Source: Eurosta solidaginis (Eukaryota; Arthropoda; Insecta; Diptera; Tephritidae). From it: 64,000 nucleotides of DNA. Shown one piece after another: positions 11,941 through 23,638 of this stretch. The stretch covers positions 268,030,392-268,094,391 of the forward strand of contig NC_090323.1 in NCBI RefSeq assembly GCF_040869045.1, read 5' to 3'. The stretch's first letter is position 1. Each line of letters opens with the position of its first letter. The notes beneath the pieces are model-generated. The model ran no database searches. It had not been told where the DNA came from and was given only the letters and a program-made list of their open reading frames with translations. Position numbers and translations under genes: made by a program.

Positions 11941-13255
11941 GAGAAAGAGACATCATCATCATCATCATCATCCTCCTCAACTCCTATTGGAGCATAGGGC
12001 CTCGACCACCGACTTAAATCTTATTCTGTTAGGTGCAGTTCTTGTGATGTCATTCCACGTATATCCTGCGTCTTCGAGTTCTTTATCCACAGTTCTGCGC
12101 CAAGTTTTCGCAGGTGCACCAGGTCGTCGGCTTCCTTGTGGATTCCATCGCAATGCTTGTCTGGCTATATTTACTGGAGGTCTTCTGAGAGTGTGACCAA
12201 TCCACGACCATTTACGCTTGGTTATTTCTGTGGTAGCCTTAGGTTGATTTGTTCTAGACCATAAGTCGTCATTTGAAATTCTTTCCGGCCATCGAATTTT
12301 CAGGATTCGGCGCAGACATTTATTAATAAAAACTTGTAGACGTTTCTGAATTGAAGTTGAGCTTTTCCACGTCTCGCAAGCATAAAACAGTACTGATTTA
12401 ACATTCGAATTAAACAGTCGAAGCTTCGTTCTTAAAGATATTTGGCTGGACCTCCACACGTTTGCCAGTTGCCCAAAAACCATTCTTGCTTTGTTTATGC
12501 GAGACTGAACGTCCTCATCTGCACCGCTCTTATTTGAGACAATACTACCAAGATAAACAACGGACTCTACACCTTCGATTTCATTTTCGTCAACCGTAAG
12601 CGTCAATGGCCTTGATGAAATACTATAGCCGCATCTTATGACTTTGGTTTTCGCTGTATTGATGCTTAGTCCGGCCTCCTTTGCATGTGTGTTGACAGCT
12701 TCTAAATTGTGTTGAAGGTCAGTACTTCTGTGGCTTAGCAGACAGACATCGTCTGCATATTCTAAATCCCCTAGCTGAGTGAAAGGCGTCCACTGTACAC
12801 CGTGTCCACCATTTTCTGCGTTCCTCATAATCTCGTCTAATGCCAAGATAAACAAGAGCGGGGAGAGTATGCATCCCTGTCGCACCCCGCTTTTAATTTC
12901 GAAGGGTTCTGAGAGGCGCCCATCGTGACTGACCCGGCACTTAAATTCGGCATACATTGCCTTTATAATGTTGATTATTTTATTGGGCATCCCTCGTTTT
13001 CGTAGTATTTCCCAAATATATTTCCTGTCGAGACTATCAAAAGCCTTTTTAAAGTCGATAAAAAGTAAATAAGCTGATGTTCTGTATTCACAGCATTGTT
13101 CAACAATGATTCGGACGGTATTTATTAGATCAACACAGGATCGGTTTTGTCTAAAGCCAAACTGATTTTCTCTTAGAGTTCGATACACCGCCTCTTCAAT
13201 TCGGGACAGTAAGATCGTGGAGAACACTTTGCTAGGAATCGAGAGAAAGAGACAT
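11941..13255 (-). mobile_element. 5'-truncated RTE-like LINE with 13-bp target-site duplication
   Basis: The sequence GAGAAAGAGACAT occurs exactly at 11941-11953 and 13243-13255, bracketing an open reverse-transcriptase frame. On the minus strand the coding frame ends a few bases before a (ATG)7 array (plus-strand CAT repeats, 11951-11971). A near-absent 3' UTR ending in a short tandem repeat is characteristic of RTE-type LINEs. The 5' end falls inside the RT domain, so endonuclease and N-terminal parts are lost. The flanks continue the same purine-rich tract, confirming an insertion. Confidence 0.85.
11977..13242 (-). CDS. LINE reverse transcriptase, C-terminal part (RTE-like)
   Basis: The open frame runs without a stop from the truncation point (13242) to TGA at 11977-11979, about 421 codons. 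The nominal start at 13227 is a GTG internal to the domain, not a real start. Visible RT motifs, numbered from 13227, are FIDFKKAFD (first catalytic Asp near 58), GVRQGCILSP (114-123) and YADD (157-160, the polymerase pair). VYLGSIVS, a thumb-like RINKARMVFGQL and a KWSWIGHTLRRP C-terminal region follow. In the family this enzyme performs target-primed reverse transcription. Here the upstream endonuclease is missing, so the copy cannot be autonomous, yet it has no internal stop or frameshift. The exact clade needs a phylogeny. Confidence 0.9.
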   Translation of the reverse strand, partial: SIPSKVFSTILLSRIEEAVYRTLRENQFGFRQNRSCVDLINTVRIIVEQCCEYRTSAYLLFIDFKKAFDSLDRKYIWEILRKRGMPNKIINIIKAMYAEFKCRVSHDGRLSEPFEIKSGVRQGCILSPLLFILALDEIMRNAENGGHGVQWTPFTQLGDLEYADDVCLLSHRSTDLQHNLEAVNTHAKEAGLSINTAKTKVIRCGYSISSRPLTLTVDENEIEGVESVVYLGSIVSNKSGADEDVQSRINKARMVFGQLANVWRSSQISLRTKLRLFNSNVKSVLFYACETWKSSTSIQKRLQVFINKCLRRILKIRWPERISNDDLWSRTNQPKATTEITKRKWSWIGHTLRRPPVNIARQALRWNPQGSRRPGAPAKTWRRTVDKELEDAGYTWNDITRTAPNRIRFKSVVEALCSNRS

Positions 13256-13700
13256 AGGGGAGAAGTAAAGAGAATGTTTTATCGGGAAGGCAAAAGAGAG
13301 CGAGACGATATAAAGAAGAGAGAGTAAAAAGAGAGAGGGGCGAAAAGTTTTTTGGTAAGGCAAGAGATATACATAGGAAGGTCCAGATCATAGGAAGAGA
13401 AAAATAACGAAATTGAAGGAGGGAAAACAAAGAAGTGAGATGAAATAGTTACGAGGAGAGGAGGAATGATGAAATAGAGAAAGTGAACGTAAACGTAAAA
13501 ATGAGACACGGAATAGTTATGAAGAGAGAAGTGAGGAAGGTTAAACGGTTAGAAATAAAAGAAGGAAAGGGAAAGTCTAGTCGAAAACATGATAAGTAGA
13601 GGAAACGTGAGCGAGACGAGGTACAAAAGAGGAGAGAAGAATAATATTATAGGAAGAGAAAGATATCGAAAATACGAAGTCAACCGACAGAAAATATTTC
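13256..13700. repeat. Purine-rich (GA) degenerate tract
   Basis: About 400 bp almost free of pyrimidine runs on the plus strand (AGAGAGAG, GGAAGA, GAAAGTG variants). It is continuous with a short stretch left of the LINE (about 11918-11950). The 76- and 85-aa minus-strand frames are compositional artefacts. Confidence 0.6.
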
Positions 13701-13781
13701 TATTGAATAAATAATGCTAAAAAATTATTCCGTTTCGACACTGATAACCTCAGTAAAACAAAAAGGCATATACATTGGGTA

Positions 13782-14238
13782 GGGTCGATTTCTATGGACG
13801 AAAGTTAACCGATATCGCGACATCGATTTTTCGATGGGATTTGGGCTCAGGAGAAAAAAGTTCCACTACGCATAAATTAAAAATAAATTTCGAGCCCGCG
13901 AAATTTAATTTTTTTGACTTTTTTCGACTTTGTTTTTTAAGGTTTTTTTCATGACCTACTAAAAAAATTTCCATATATATTTTTTTTTTTCAAAAACTGT
14001 CATCGCCAACGTTTTTAGCGGACATTTTTGGGTCGGACAGGGTATACATGAAAATTTTACAATCAAATTAAAATTTTTTAGTAGGTCATGAAAACAACCT
14101 TAAAAATCTAAGTGGAAAAAATATCAAATTTCGCAAGCTCGAAAATTATTTTTTTGGGTATGCGTGGTGGAACTTTTTTTCCTGAGTCCAAATCCTATCG
14201 AAAAATCGGTGGCGCGACATCGGTTAATAAATCGACCC
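13782..14238. repeat. Fold-back element, copy 1 (near-palindromic, 457 bp)
   Basis: The ends are GGGTCGATTT and AAATCGACCC. Inward, both arms show mirrored blocks: TTAACCGATATCGCG, TCGATTTTTCG, GGATTTGGGCTCAGGA, AAAGTTCCAC and TTTCGAGC. The two halves form arms of about 200 bp around a short centre. A second copy of the same design lies at 27284-27795. No coding capacity; it fits a non-autonomous fold-back DNA element. The 60-aa minus frame at 13792-13974 is not a gene. Confidence 0.8.
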
Positions 14239-16034
14239 AGTCTAATATACATACAAGTTAAAAATAGCACTCAAGGATATACCCAACAATATGGGTTTGA
14301 TCACAGAAGGTTTAACTGAACAAATTCAAAATTTTCATCTGTTTCTCTTCTTCAACAAAATTGTATCTAATGCGACTAAAATTTCATAAATAATTTCTTT
14401 CAGTATTAAAAAGACTGCCAGTATAAAATCATTATATAACAATCACAATGAAGCACATCGAAACAGCACTCACGTCAGCACCAGACAGCCATCTCAATTA
14501 AAAAATAAATCGGCCCATATTTGCTCTCCATGGGCAGCGCTGTCGTTAATGGTCATGCGGTCATTCTCACACACATTAATTAAGGATCATCAACAGCTGC
14601 CACAATTTTTTTCGTAACGAAACATTCATAATCGGTAGCAGCGCAACAACCACAGCCACCACATTCACCACAGTCACCACAATGCGCAGTGGACAACTGG
14701 ACGTCAACGATGGCGGTCACCACTTAAATTATTGTTATGTCAAAACAAAAAAAAAAAAAAATGAAACATTTACTACATGTAAAATCCTGGTGTTATAGAC
14801 AAATGGTGGCTAGTGATGGAGGGGGATGGTAGGCAATGATGGCATAGTAGTGATTATGCCAGTTCGCAATGGTCAACTGACAGCCGCTGTGTATTTGAAA
14901 GCGCCAATTACGGTTATTGTTTGGCTGCAGCCTCCCTCTACGCCATCGATTTTTTTGATCTGCCATTCATTAAACCCAAATGAAATGCTCATTGCAGATT
15001 GTGTGCGATTATGATTTTTGATTGCATTGTTGTTATATATTCTGGATGTACTGGTAGCGGTTTATGAATGTCAGTTTGTCTCACTTCGTTTGCAGAAATT
15101 TTTCCATGCAACAATATGGCTTTTAGTTGCTGTCAAATGCAATGTCAGCGGCGTTGCGTCAATTGTTGTGGCGTCAGTTCGTTTGGTTGGGCAGTCGCAG
15201 TTGAAGTGGCTCTACGACGCGTCATTCAATTGCCACAATTTCTGATTTTCCGCTGCACTTTGTTAATTATGAAAATTGTGCTGATGCTGCATTTATTTGG
15301 CCCTCATTGGCGCCCATCTCCGGTTGCGTCAGCGCTGTAAATTTCCATTATGTTTGGGTGCTTGGGTATTATATTAGCAAGTATATGTATGTGCGTATGC
15401 ATATGTATGTATGTGTGGCATTTGCTGTTGCTGCTCTCCAACTGCTTCCGCATTGTTTCGTGTTCTTATGCGAATTTTTCGTTTATTGCTACAAAAGTTA
15501 TTCCACAACAACATTCATGTTTGTAATTGGGTTGCCGATTTTGCAATTAAATATGTTTTTATTAATGTTAAAATTTATGTTGGCTGCTGTGTAGATTCTG
15601 TTTTCATTTATTTATTCTTTTTATAGTTTTATGTATAAATGTGCTGTGGACGTGTGAAGCGTGTGGTGGGGTGGAAGGCTTTTCATTATTTGCAAATTAA
15701 AATATCACGCGATTCCATTAATTTTCCAACAATTGTTAACTTACGATTTATTTATTTATTACATCTATTATGATGTCTTTTAAAAACATATATTTATAAT
15801 GTATACATACTTGTATATATGTATGAACATAGCACAGTACTACACCGTTTTATAAAAGCAATGATTCAAGGAAGCATGAATGATCAAGGCCTTCTTCTAT
15901 ACCGGCGCCTCTCAGAAAATCTTGGTGAATCATTGCTGGACTAATAGTGTTCTTTTGTCACCGGGTTTTATTGGGGGTGCCTTGGCTGGACGGGGGTGCC
16001 AGTTGAACTGATTAAGGTAAATTGGAAAAGGTCG
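14239..16034. other. Mostly non-repetitive noncoding DNA
   Basis: No repeat family is recognised. The 14470-15640 part has balanced composition and several overlapping plus-strand frames of 62-95 aa in different phases (14826-15626), with no domain, no consistent phase and no splice evidence. It could be regulatory or a decayed exon; I cannot say. Confidence 0.4.
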
Positions 16035-16320
16035 CAAAATCAATTGACCTTACATTTATTCATCGGATTTCTTTTATTTCATCTTTTTTTATTCTTTAAC
16101 TTCATATTTTCTTTTTTCACTATTTCTTTTCGCTTACTACTTCTTTTTCCTTCTATATCCTGTTTCTCCGCCTTCTCTTTCCCTTTCATTCACCTTCCGG
16201 CGAATGCAAAGAAGTTCTCGTTTCGTTTTCTCTTTTTCCTTCTTCCCGTACCCACTCCGTTTCGCTTCATTTGCTCTTTCCATTTCCACTTAGTTTTTCC
16301 TTCCTCTTTACTTCTCCTTC
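16035..16320. repeat. Polypyrimidine tract, left part
   Basis: The plus strand is dominated by CTTT/TTCC/TTTC variants. The same tract continues at 16878-16950 on the other side of an inserted repeat. It is the strand-reversed counterpart in composition of the 13256-13700 tract. The 112-aa frame across it (15996-16334) is Phe/Leu/Ser-rich filler. Confidence 0.6.
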
Positions 16321-16877
16321 TTATACTCAACTGAGCAGAGCTCACAGAGTATATTAATCTTGTTCGCATAACGGTACCCCGTAACGGCATAAACTAATCG
16401 AGATAGATATAGACTTCTATGTATCAAAATGATATGGGCGAAAAAGAAATGCATTGAGCCAAGCCCATCCGTCCATCTGTCTGTCCGTGAACACGATAAC
16501 TTGAGTAAATTTTGAGATATCTTAATGAAATTTAGTATGTGAGTTCCTGGGCACTCATCCCAGATCGCTATTTAAAATGAACGAAATTGGGCCATAACCG
16601 CCCACTTTTTCGATATCGAAAATTTCGAAAAATCTAAAAAGTGCGATAATTCATTGCCAAAGACGGATAAAGAGATGAAATTTGGTAGGTGCGTTGAACT
16701 TATGGCACAGAATAGAAAATTAATAAAAATTTGGACAATGGGCGTAGCACCGCCCACTTTTAAAAGATGGTAATTTAATAGTTTTGAAAGCTGTAATTTG
16801 GCAGTCGTTGAAGATATCATGATGGAATTTGGCAGCTGAGTATGTAATGTTAGACCCGAACTTAGCCTTCCTTACTT
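16321..16877 (-). repeat. Family-A dispersed repeat, internally deleted copy
   Basis: Both termini of the family are present in reverse orientation: TATACTCAACTGAGCAGAGC at the left, and a CTGAGTATGTAATGTTAGAC / CTTAGCCTTCCTTACTT end at the right. Between are the family's shared blocks: ATCGAGATAGATATAGACTT, a TCCGTCC-like run, TCGATATCGAAAATTTCG and GGCGTAGCACCGCCCAC. Compared with the 1.7-2.1 kb copies at 29.9-33.7 kb, most of the interior is deleted. It interrupts a polypyrimidine tract. Confidence 0.8.
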
Positions 16878-17639
16878 CTTTCTTTATGTTTCCTTCTCCC
16901 TTTACTCCTCTCATTTCTTTCCTCTTTTGCTTTACCTGCTCCAATCCCATTTCCTTAAAAATAAATAAATACAAACCGCGATATAGATTTAGGCCGAGAA
17001 TCTCTTCCACATTGCGTCGGCCCCTTTTGATTTTTGCTACAAATTGGCGGGACGGGACACATATGTCTTACATTGACTCTGAACGACAACTGCAAAGCAG
17101 AAATACATTCCGAGTGTTTGCCAAATCACTGCCGTGTGGCGACCGCGCTTGAACCCAGGATCCTTGGTGTGGTAGGCGCAACAAGATACAACCCATCAGT
17201 GAAGTTTACTGTTTCTTTTTTTATTTTGATTTTAAATTTCACTTTTAACTTAAACTTAATATTAAATTTTAACCTTAACTTCGATTTTAACTTTAATTTT
17301 GTTGCACAGTTGCACATACAAATACATATACATGTACATATATGTATATACACAAGTTCTCTCAGTTCTGTCATGGATTGTGCTATAAATTTTTATAGTC
17401 AACCATGATGGAATTTTAATATACCAAAATTTATAGCCGATTGGATTGGGATCGGGACTTCTAACCATTAAAAAACAGCTTCAAAAGTTCGGACTCGGCG
17501 CGTTCATGTTGGAGTCTCTACGCTAAATATGAGTGCAGCTTTAAAAATTATGAAGGAGTCTTCGTACTGAAGCTGTGTCACCGTCGAGGGTCGTAAGAAG
17601 CACCTATATAAGAGTCGAGGCTCTAACTTAAACACCGAG
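16878..17639. other. Pyrimidine tract remainder, then noncoding DNA
   Basis: 16878-16950 continues the polypyrimidine tract. 17213-17305 is a degenerate TTTAAC/TTAAATTT hexamer stretch. No gene is recognised; the 96-124-aa frames here overlap in several phases and lack domains. Confidence 0.45.
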
Positions 17640-17825
17640 CATCACAACTCGCCTGAGTGGAGGTCGGAGTGAAAATGGGGTTGGCAGTGGGAGTGGAGTT
17701 AGGTGAGAGTAGTACTGGGAGTGTAAGTGTTAGTGGGACGACGTTGGATATTGAGATTTAGAAGGAGAGTCGGATGAAGAAGGAGTTAGAGAAGAGGACA
17801 GGAGTAGGAAGGAAATATGGAAGAT
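17640..17825. repeat. Degenerate hexamer tract (GGAGTG)
   Basis: Runs such as GGAGTGAAAATGGGGTTGG, GTGGGAGTGGAGTTAGG and GGGAGTGTAAGTGTTAGTGG repeat a loose GGAGTG unit for about 180 bp. Confidence 0.55.
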
Positions 17826-19079
17826 AGGGACTACAGATCAGCCAATCTGGAGTAAGCCAAGGCCTGTCTGTTATGCTAAAAGATAAATACTTGTGTATGC
17901 TTTCGTATATACAGCAAAAAAGGCTTGGCCATTTTTGCACCCAAAGTGCTTTAAACAAGCTCAATGAGAAACTTTAAATTCCGCAAATAAGGCGCTACTT
18001 TGAACATTTAACACGCGCATTACAACTGAAAGTTTAGCACACATCTTTCCATCATACACACAAAATCCAGCATGAACCGCTATTTCAACCGCTAATCCCT
18101 TAGAGGCATTCTAATCAACCAGCACCCAATAAACGAAGTAGCCGTAAATCGATATAGAGACCCCTATCCATTGTTGAGTGTTATGGCGCTTGTGCTGGTG
18201 TTGCTGCTATTACAACAAATACAAATGGGCTATTTTGTAATGCTATACTACTCATCTAACCGTTATTATCGATGGTGTATGCAACTGAATTGAGTGCAAC
18301 AAAGCGCACATTGAACTATTCTTTGCCGTTGGCCTTAGAACCGAAAAACGAAAACTGGAAATGAAGCTGAACTTTTGTATTGAAGCTAGGCGGCTATGGT
18401 AGGGGACCTTTATCTGGCTAGCATGTATTTGACAGCTAGTGATGCTTGTATATGAAGTGTTACAAACCAGTAGAAACTCATACAATACTAACAAAGTAAC
18501 ACAAAAAAAGAGTCGAAAATTAACAAGCTCACTCTCCTCAATGCTTTAAAATTATCCAACCACTCTGCGAGACTTCCACTCTCTACCACGCCAAATGTCC
18601 ACATCTCTGACGCGATAGTTCTACTTAGAAATATTGGCATCCCGCAGATAGCTAGCGGCCAGTAGCTAGGCAGTAGCAATAAACCCATTTATGCAATGGG
18701 TGCCACATCGTCATTCTTTCATTTGAGTGTTTGTTTGTTTGTTTGTTTGTCTAGCTGTCAGTACATACGTTCTCGTACAGCTAGCAATTAGAACATTTGA
18801 TTATTTGTCGGCACTGGAGCTTCTTACGTTGTTGTGTTACAGACCAACAACAACAAGGCAAATAAAAGTTACCGTTGCTATTGCAAATTGCAATCGTAGT
18901 TTGTTTAGCTGATGCAAGCTGTAGGTGGTAATGTTGAACGAAATGTCAAGTATATGCACTTACACTGGTGGCGAAAATAAAATAGATACTCAATCGCTTA
19001 GAAAAATATACTGGAACCAACATAAAAGGGGACCAATTTAATTAAAAAGTTGTTTGTAATCGTTTTCTTCTAAGGATAT
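17826..19079. other. Noncoding DNA with a (GTTT)n microsatellite
   Basis: A GTTT tetranucleotide repeat occupies 18729-18750. I recognise nothing else. Frames of 60-80 aa here lack domains. Confidence 0.45.
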
Positions 19080-20230
19080 TGACATAAATGGCAGTCAAGG
19101 CAATTTCGGCAACGGTACTTCTCGACATTTTTGGATTGTTTGTGGTATTTTGTATAACTTCGTTCCGCGACTGTATCCTAATTCCTTTGGATATAATTTC
19201 GAGATCATTGCCGGACTTTTCGAAATTGTTTTAGGGATTATTTCGTCACAGTGTTCGAGATACACTTGCGACTAATTTTGGCCCTTTTCGAACTTCGGAA
19301 CTACTCAGGGATTGTTTGCGGATCATTTCGGAACTACCTCGCGACAGTTTCGAAATAATATTAGGATTGTGTTGAGGATTGTTTCAAGAGTATTGCGGGG
19401 ATCACTTGTTGTTTGTGATTTGAGCTACTTCGGGATTGTTTGAGTACAATTTCGGGACTACTTCGGGAAAATGCAGGGATTGTTTGGATACTGGATCCTT
19501 CCTGCATGTTGCTATATAATTTGGGTCGAACTTTGAGATCAAAGCGGAATTTTTTTTAAGATTCCGGATCACTAAAGTGTTGGCTTTCGAAATCTATTCG
19601 GGGCTAAACCATTCAAGAATAGCAAAGTTTTGGCTTCCGACTTTAACTACTATGTTCCTTATTTATCCTTAATTGGTTGAACTTAAGTTATTTCATTTTC
19701 GCACTGTTGTTGGAGTCATTTCCATACCATTTTCTGATTATTTTAGGAATAATTTTAAGATTGTTTCGGAACTTCGGGATTGTTTAAGAGATCATTTAGG
19801 GACAGCGTTCGAGATCATTTCGGGACAAATTTGGACCTCTTTCAGAGTCACCTCGAGAATATTTCGGGATCGTTTGAGAATAATTTCTGGGCTAATATTC
19901 CGAAACTCACAATTGTAGTTGGCACCCTTTTTGCACTATATCGAGATCATATCAGTACTTTCTCTGGATTATTTCGTGATTGGTTTTGGAGCATTTCGAG
20001 ATTATTACGAAATCGGCAAAATTGAGAGACTATGTCCTAATCATTCTTGCGTGATTTTCGATATCATGTCGGCACTATTTCGGCATAGGCTTCGGGATCA
20101 GCTGCACATTACTTGCGTTGAATTTTGGGATCATTTCGAAAATATATATTTCAGTGTTGTTTTCGAAATTTATTCGGGACACAAACATGGAGATAGATAT
20201 ACAAAATTTTGGGAAGTAAACTGGGAAAAA
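19080..20230. repeat. Degenerate TTTCGGGA minisatellite-like tract, 1.1 kb
   Basis: Variants of TTTCGGGATTGTTT, TTTCGAGATCATTTCGGG and ACTACTTCGGGA recur at roughly 15-base steps over more than 1 kb. Because the step is divisible by three, it keeps frames of 81-116 aa open (19673-20269); their Phe/Arg/Ile/Ser repetition reflects the DNA unit. Similar shorter tracts occur at 37905-38165 and around 29330-29420. Confidence 0.65.
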
Positions 20231-21529
20231 TTTATGCCACAGTTTAGCGAAAAAAGTAAAAAAAAATGAATGTTGCCTTGGTAAAAGTAATTTTTCGACG
20301 TGATACAGAAAAAAAATACTATACGGTTTCAATTAGTTACAAACAATGCAAATCGCTGAGTTCATCTATTATTTTAGCCACCGGTGTATGTAATGATTTA
20401 AGTATCTACATTTAATGGGTCACCGTGATGTGATCTGTTTGGAGTCTGCTGTGAGTTTGTCTAAAACTTTAGCTGCTTAAAGCTGTGCATACAAAACTTC
20501 CGCATTTAAAATAATCGCGTGCAAAACAGCTTGTCGTTGTTGTTTTTTTACATGTAATGTTGGTGCGCTAATATGATTTTCTCTTATATTATTTCACTGA
20601 TGCATGTGCTGATTAATGCTGCTAATGTTGATGTTCGTTAATTTATGTTGTAAGTAAAATTTAACTTTTTGTACCGTTGCATGTTTATAATGGACGATGG
20701 GATATGCTGCAGATAGCAAAAACAACAGCAAACATAACAAATAAATATGTGCGACATCTAATGAGAAGGGCCGTTTTCTTATGTAAACTATAAAATTTAT
20801 ATGCTCTGTAAACAAAAAAAAAAAAAAAAATGTTGCTCACAAAACATATTTTTGTCGAACAGATAAACTTTAAAGTTTAGTCGAGATATAAAATATTGGA
20901 ACAGAAAAGAAAAGTAGGTGCAAAAGTACAAAAATGATTTGATTCAAAGTTCTTGATAATGTTTCTTGACGAATTTGTTTTTTACATGTAAACAAATTTG
21001 ATACACCTTAAGAAATCTCCAAATTCAAAAGAAAGTCTTTTATAGTAATAATTTGTAGTTCTTCTGGAACTGAATATGCAATAAAAAGCATATTAAGAAA
21101 GTTTCTTAGACCGGTTTTAATTCTTTTTGATAGCACTAGGCCTGCCTAGAGCTTTGCTTCACTTTCAGGATATATATGTAGTGATAAGCAATAATCAATT
21201 AATAAGACCCGTGTAATAAGATAGGACTAAAGCGGTATATTTCTTACAAGTTAGTGAAAATAAACTAAGTTTTGCCGGACATATCGAAGTGAGTTGTACT
21301 CATCTTGGTTGACATAGATGTTGGGTTTACGTTGGTTTAAATATAAGTCAACATTCCCAAACTTTGACGAAATAAATGTTTCACTATTGCAGTCCCTAAT
21401 AGCTGGATCATTTAGTAAAAACAGATTTATAGACTTCCTAGATTAACAGTTTAAGCAATATATCCGAAATAGCATTCCTTATCTTTACCGTAAACTCGAG
21501 TTAGCGACCAATCTGAAATTCAGGTATTG
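20231..21529. other. AT-rich noncoding DNA, nothing recognised
   Basis: A poly-A run lies near 20813-20829. No gene or repeat family was recognised. Confidence 0.45.
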
Positions 21530-21880
21530 TGCGCAACCCTTAAAGGGGCTACCAACGCAATTTATAGCTTATATTACCCAGTTGAGTTGTCAACCTTACC
21601 TACTCGTGGTAAATTCTGTTTTTTTCAGCACGCAAGGCTCTGGCGACCTCAAGTTTCTCATGGAACAGGGGGGCAGGCGGGATGGACTTGAAGATTCAAT
21701 GAGGTCATATTAAATCGTTTCCGAGATGTTAGAACTACTACTTTATTGATGCTTGTGAACGGAACGTTCCGAATCTATATCCGGCAAAGCGCCATCAACA
21801 TCGATAACACATTACACAATCTTTCAGGGCTTATCTTTATCGCAACAACAACAACAATAACAACAACAATCAATCTGGTT
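21530..21880 (+). repeat. SINE-like dispersed repeat, most complete copy, (CAA)n tail
   Basis: It starts GCGCAACCCTTAAAGGGGCT, has CAACCTTACCTACTCGTGG and GGCTCTGGCGACCTCAAG, then GAGGTCATATTAAATCG, and ends in ACAACAACAACAATAAC-type repeats (about 21845-21876). The same order of blocks, in reverse orientation, is at 39275-39535 and in part at 3477-3680. A short noncoding unit with a simple 3' tail suggests a SINE or other non-autonomous retroposon, but I see no clear Pol III A/B boxes. Confidence 0.65.
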
Positions 21881-23136
21881 ACACGCATTTTTAGCGATTA
21901 CTCTAAAAACAATGCAGAATTTGTTTTTTTGTTTGGGTCCTATTTAGACATCCAAGTGAAATCCTTTGATCGCTGCATAATGTATTACCTTCTTTTTAAA
22001 AGCCTAAGTTTTACAAGCACAGTTGGGGCATATATGGATTCTTATTTTGGTTGATATCTCCGAAACTTTTTGGTATTTCAAAATTTTGTGATTCGTGTTG
22101 CTTTACGCTATATTCTTCACTTAACAAGTTTGGTCAGAAATTATGGCATGTATTTGATATTGAAATCGAATAAACCAAAATTTGGGGCTATTAAGGTGCT
22201 TTTCTGCGCTTCTGTTTATAACTTAACAAAATTTCAGGATGATGGGTCCAGTATTTTATCCGTGAAAGCATTGCAGACATACTGATTTACTCACTCACAA
22301 ACTTTATAATTTTTAATATAGAGCATATAGCCTATCTTTTAACCATTCACCTCGAGACCTTAATGAACAAATATCATAAATATCGGTTAAACTTGTCAAC
22401 GCTTACAATAAACACACACACGCACATTCGCTTATAAGAACATTCAGTTCGGACAGAGAAAATGACCACTGGGCGTATGAGTAATATTTTACTACAAGAA
22501 AGTTTCACACAAGATGAAGATATGAAATGAACTTAAATGCAAATAAATGCTAAAGAACCAAATTAAATTTCTCTCCACAATTTATGTAAGGACTAAGTTT
22601 ATTAAATATTTATGGCCAAAATGCGGTTTGATATTAAATGCCCAATATATGTGAATGTGTATTGTAAGGGCCAGTAAAGTTGGAAGTTTAATATTTGCTA
22701 AAGTGATGCACAAATTTGATTTTTAGCTTTTGTGCATTTGGCTCAAACCCGTAAGTATGTATGCTGCCAGTTTTAATGATTGCTTTTGTATACACAACGT
22801 TATATGTACATAATAAATGTACACTAACTGATTACACGTTCTATATGCTAAACAGGGCAACAACAACCATTTCTTAAAACATAATTTCTCAATTCAGGCG
22901 CTATGTCAAGTGGTGTGATATTTGGAGCATATGGATGTATGTATGTATACACAATAGGACGCTCGATTTGCAGCTGTTATCCATTGACGAAATATTGGTC
23001 TAAACATACAACCAAAACTCCACCCAAAAGTGAGCTCTGCATTTTTGTTTGTAAAGGGATTTAAACTTTGATTGAGTAGTGAGCGCAAATTACACTGGAT
23101 CACAAATTCCAATTTTTTTTCTGCACCAGAGACGCC
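21881..23136. other. AT-rich noncoding DNA, nothing recognised
   Basis: No domain, RNA gene or repeat family was identified. Frames of 68-102 aa at the start overlap the repeat tail. Confidence 0.45.
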
Positions 23137-23597
23137 ATTATGAAATTCCTATGTAAAATCACCCCATGATTTCGAAAATCAAGGTTATTTTTTTTTTTAT
23201 TCTATGGAAACGTTTTTGAGATATTTACGAATAACGGTTTTTTACAAAAAAAAAAATAAAATTGGGTCCACTTAGTCATATATATCTCAAGAACGAAATG
23301 AGCAATTCCAAAACAGTTTGAAGCTTTTAAAAGGTAATAAAATTTGCTATAAACTGTGCATACATTCACGTTAAGCTTTTCGGTATTCCTCTTAAATTTT
23401 CCGGATATATGAAATTATTAAATCAGAAGTTATACTCCAAAACTTAAAAAGCAAATTAAGTACCTCAACATTTTGAATAGGTTTTTAATAACACTATTAT
23501 GAAATTCCTATGTAAAATCATGCCCTGATTTCGAAAATTAAGGTTATTTTTCATTCTATGGTAACATTTTTTAGATATTTACGAATAACGGGATTTT

Positions 23598-23638
<41 letters not shown>

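Noticed and set aside
15068..15626. Possible exons (overlapping 62-95-aa plus-strand ORFs)
   Set aside because: Phases conflict, no domain, and no convincing splice-site pair; kept as non-repetitive noncoding DNA.
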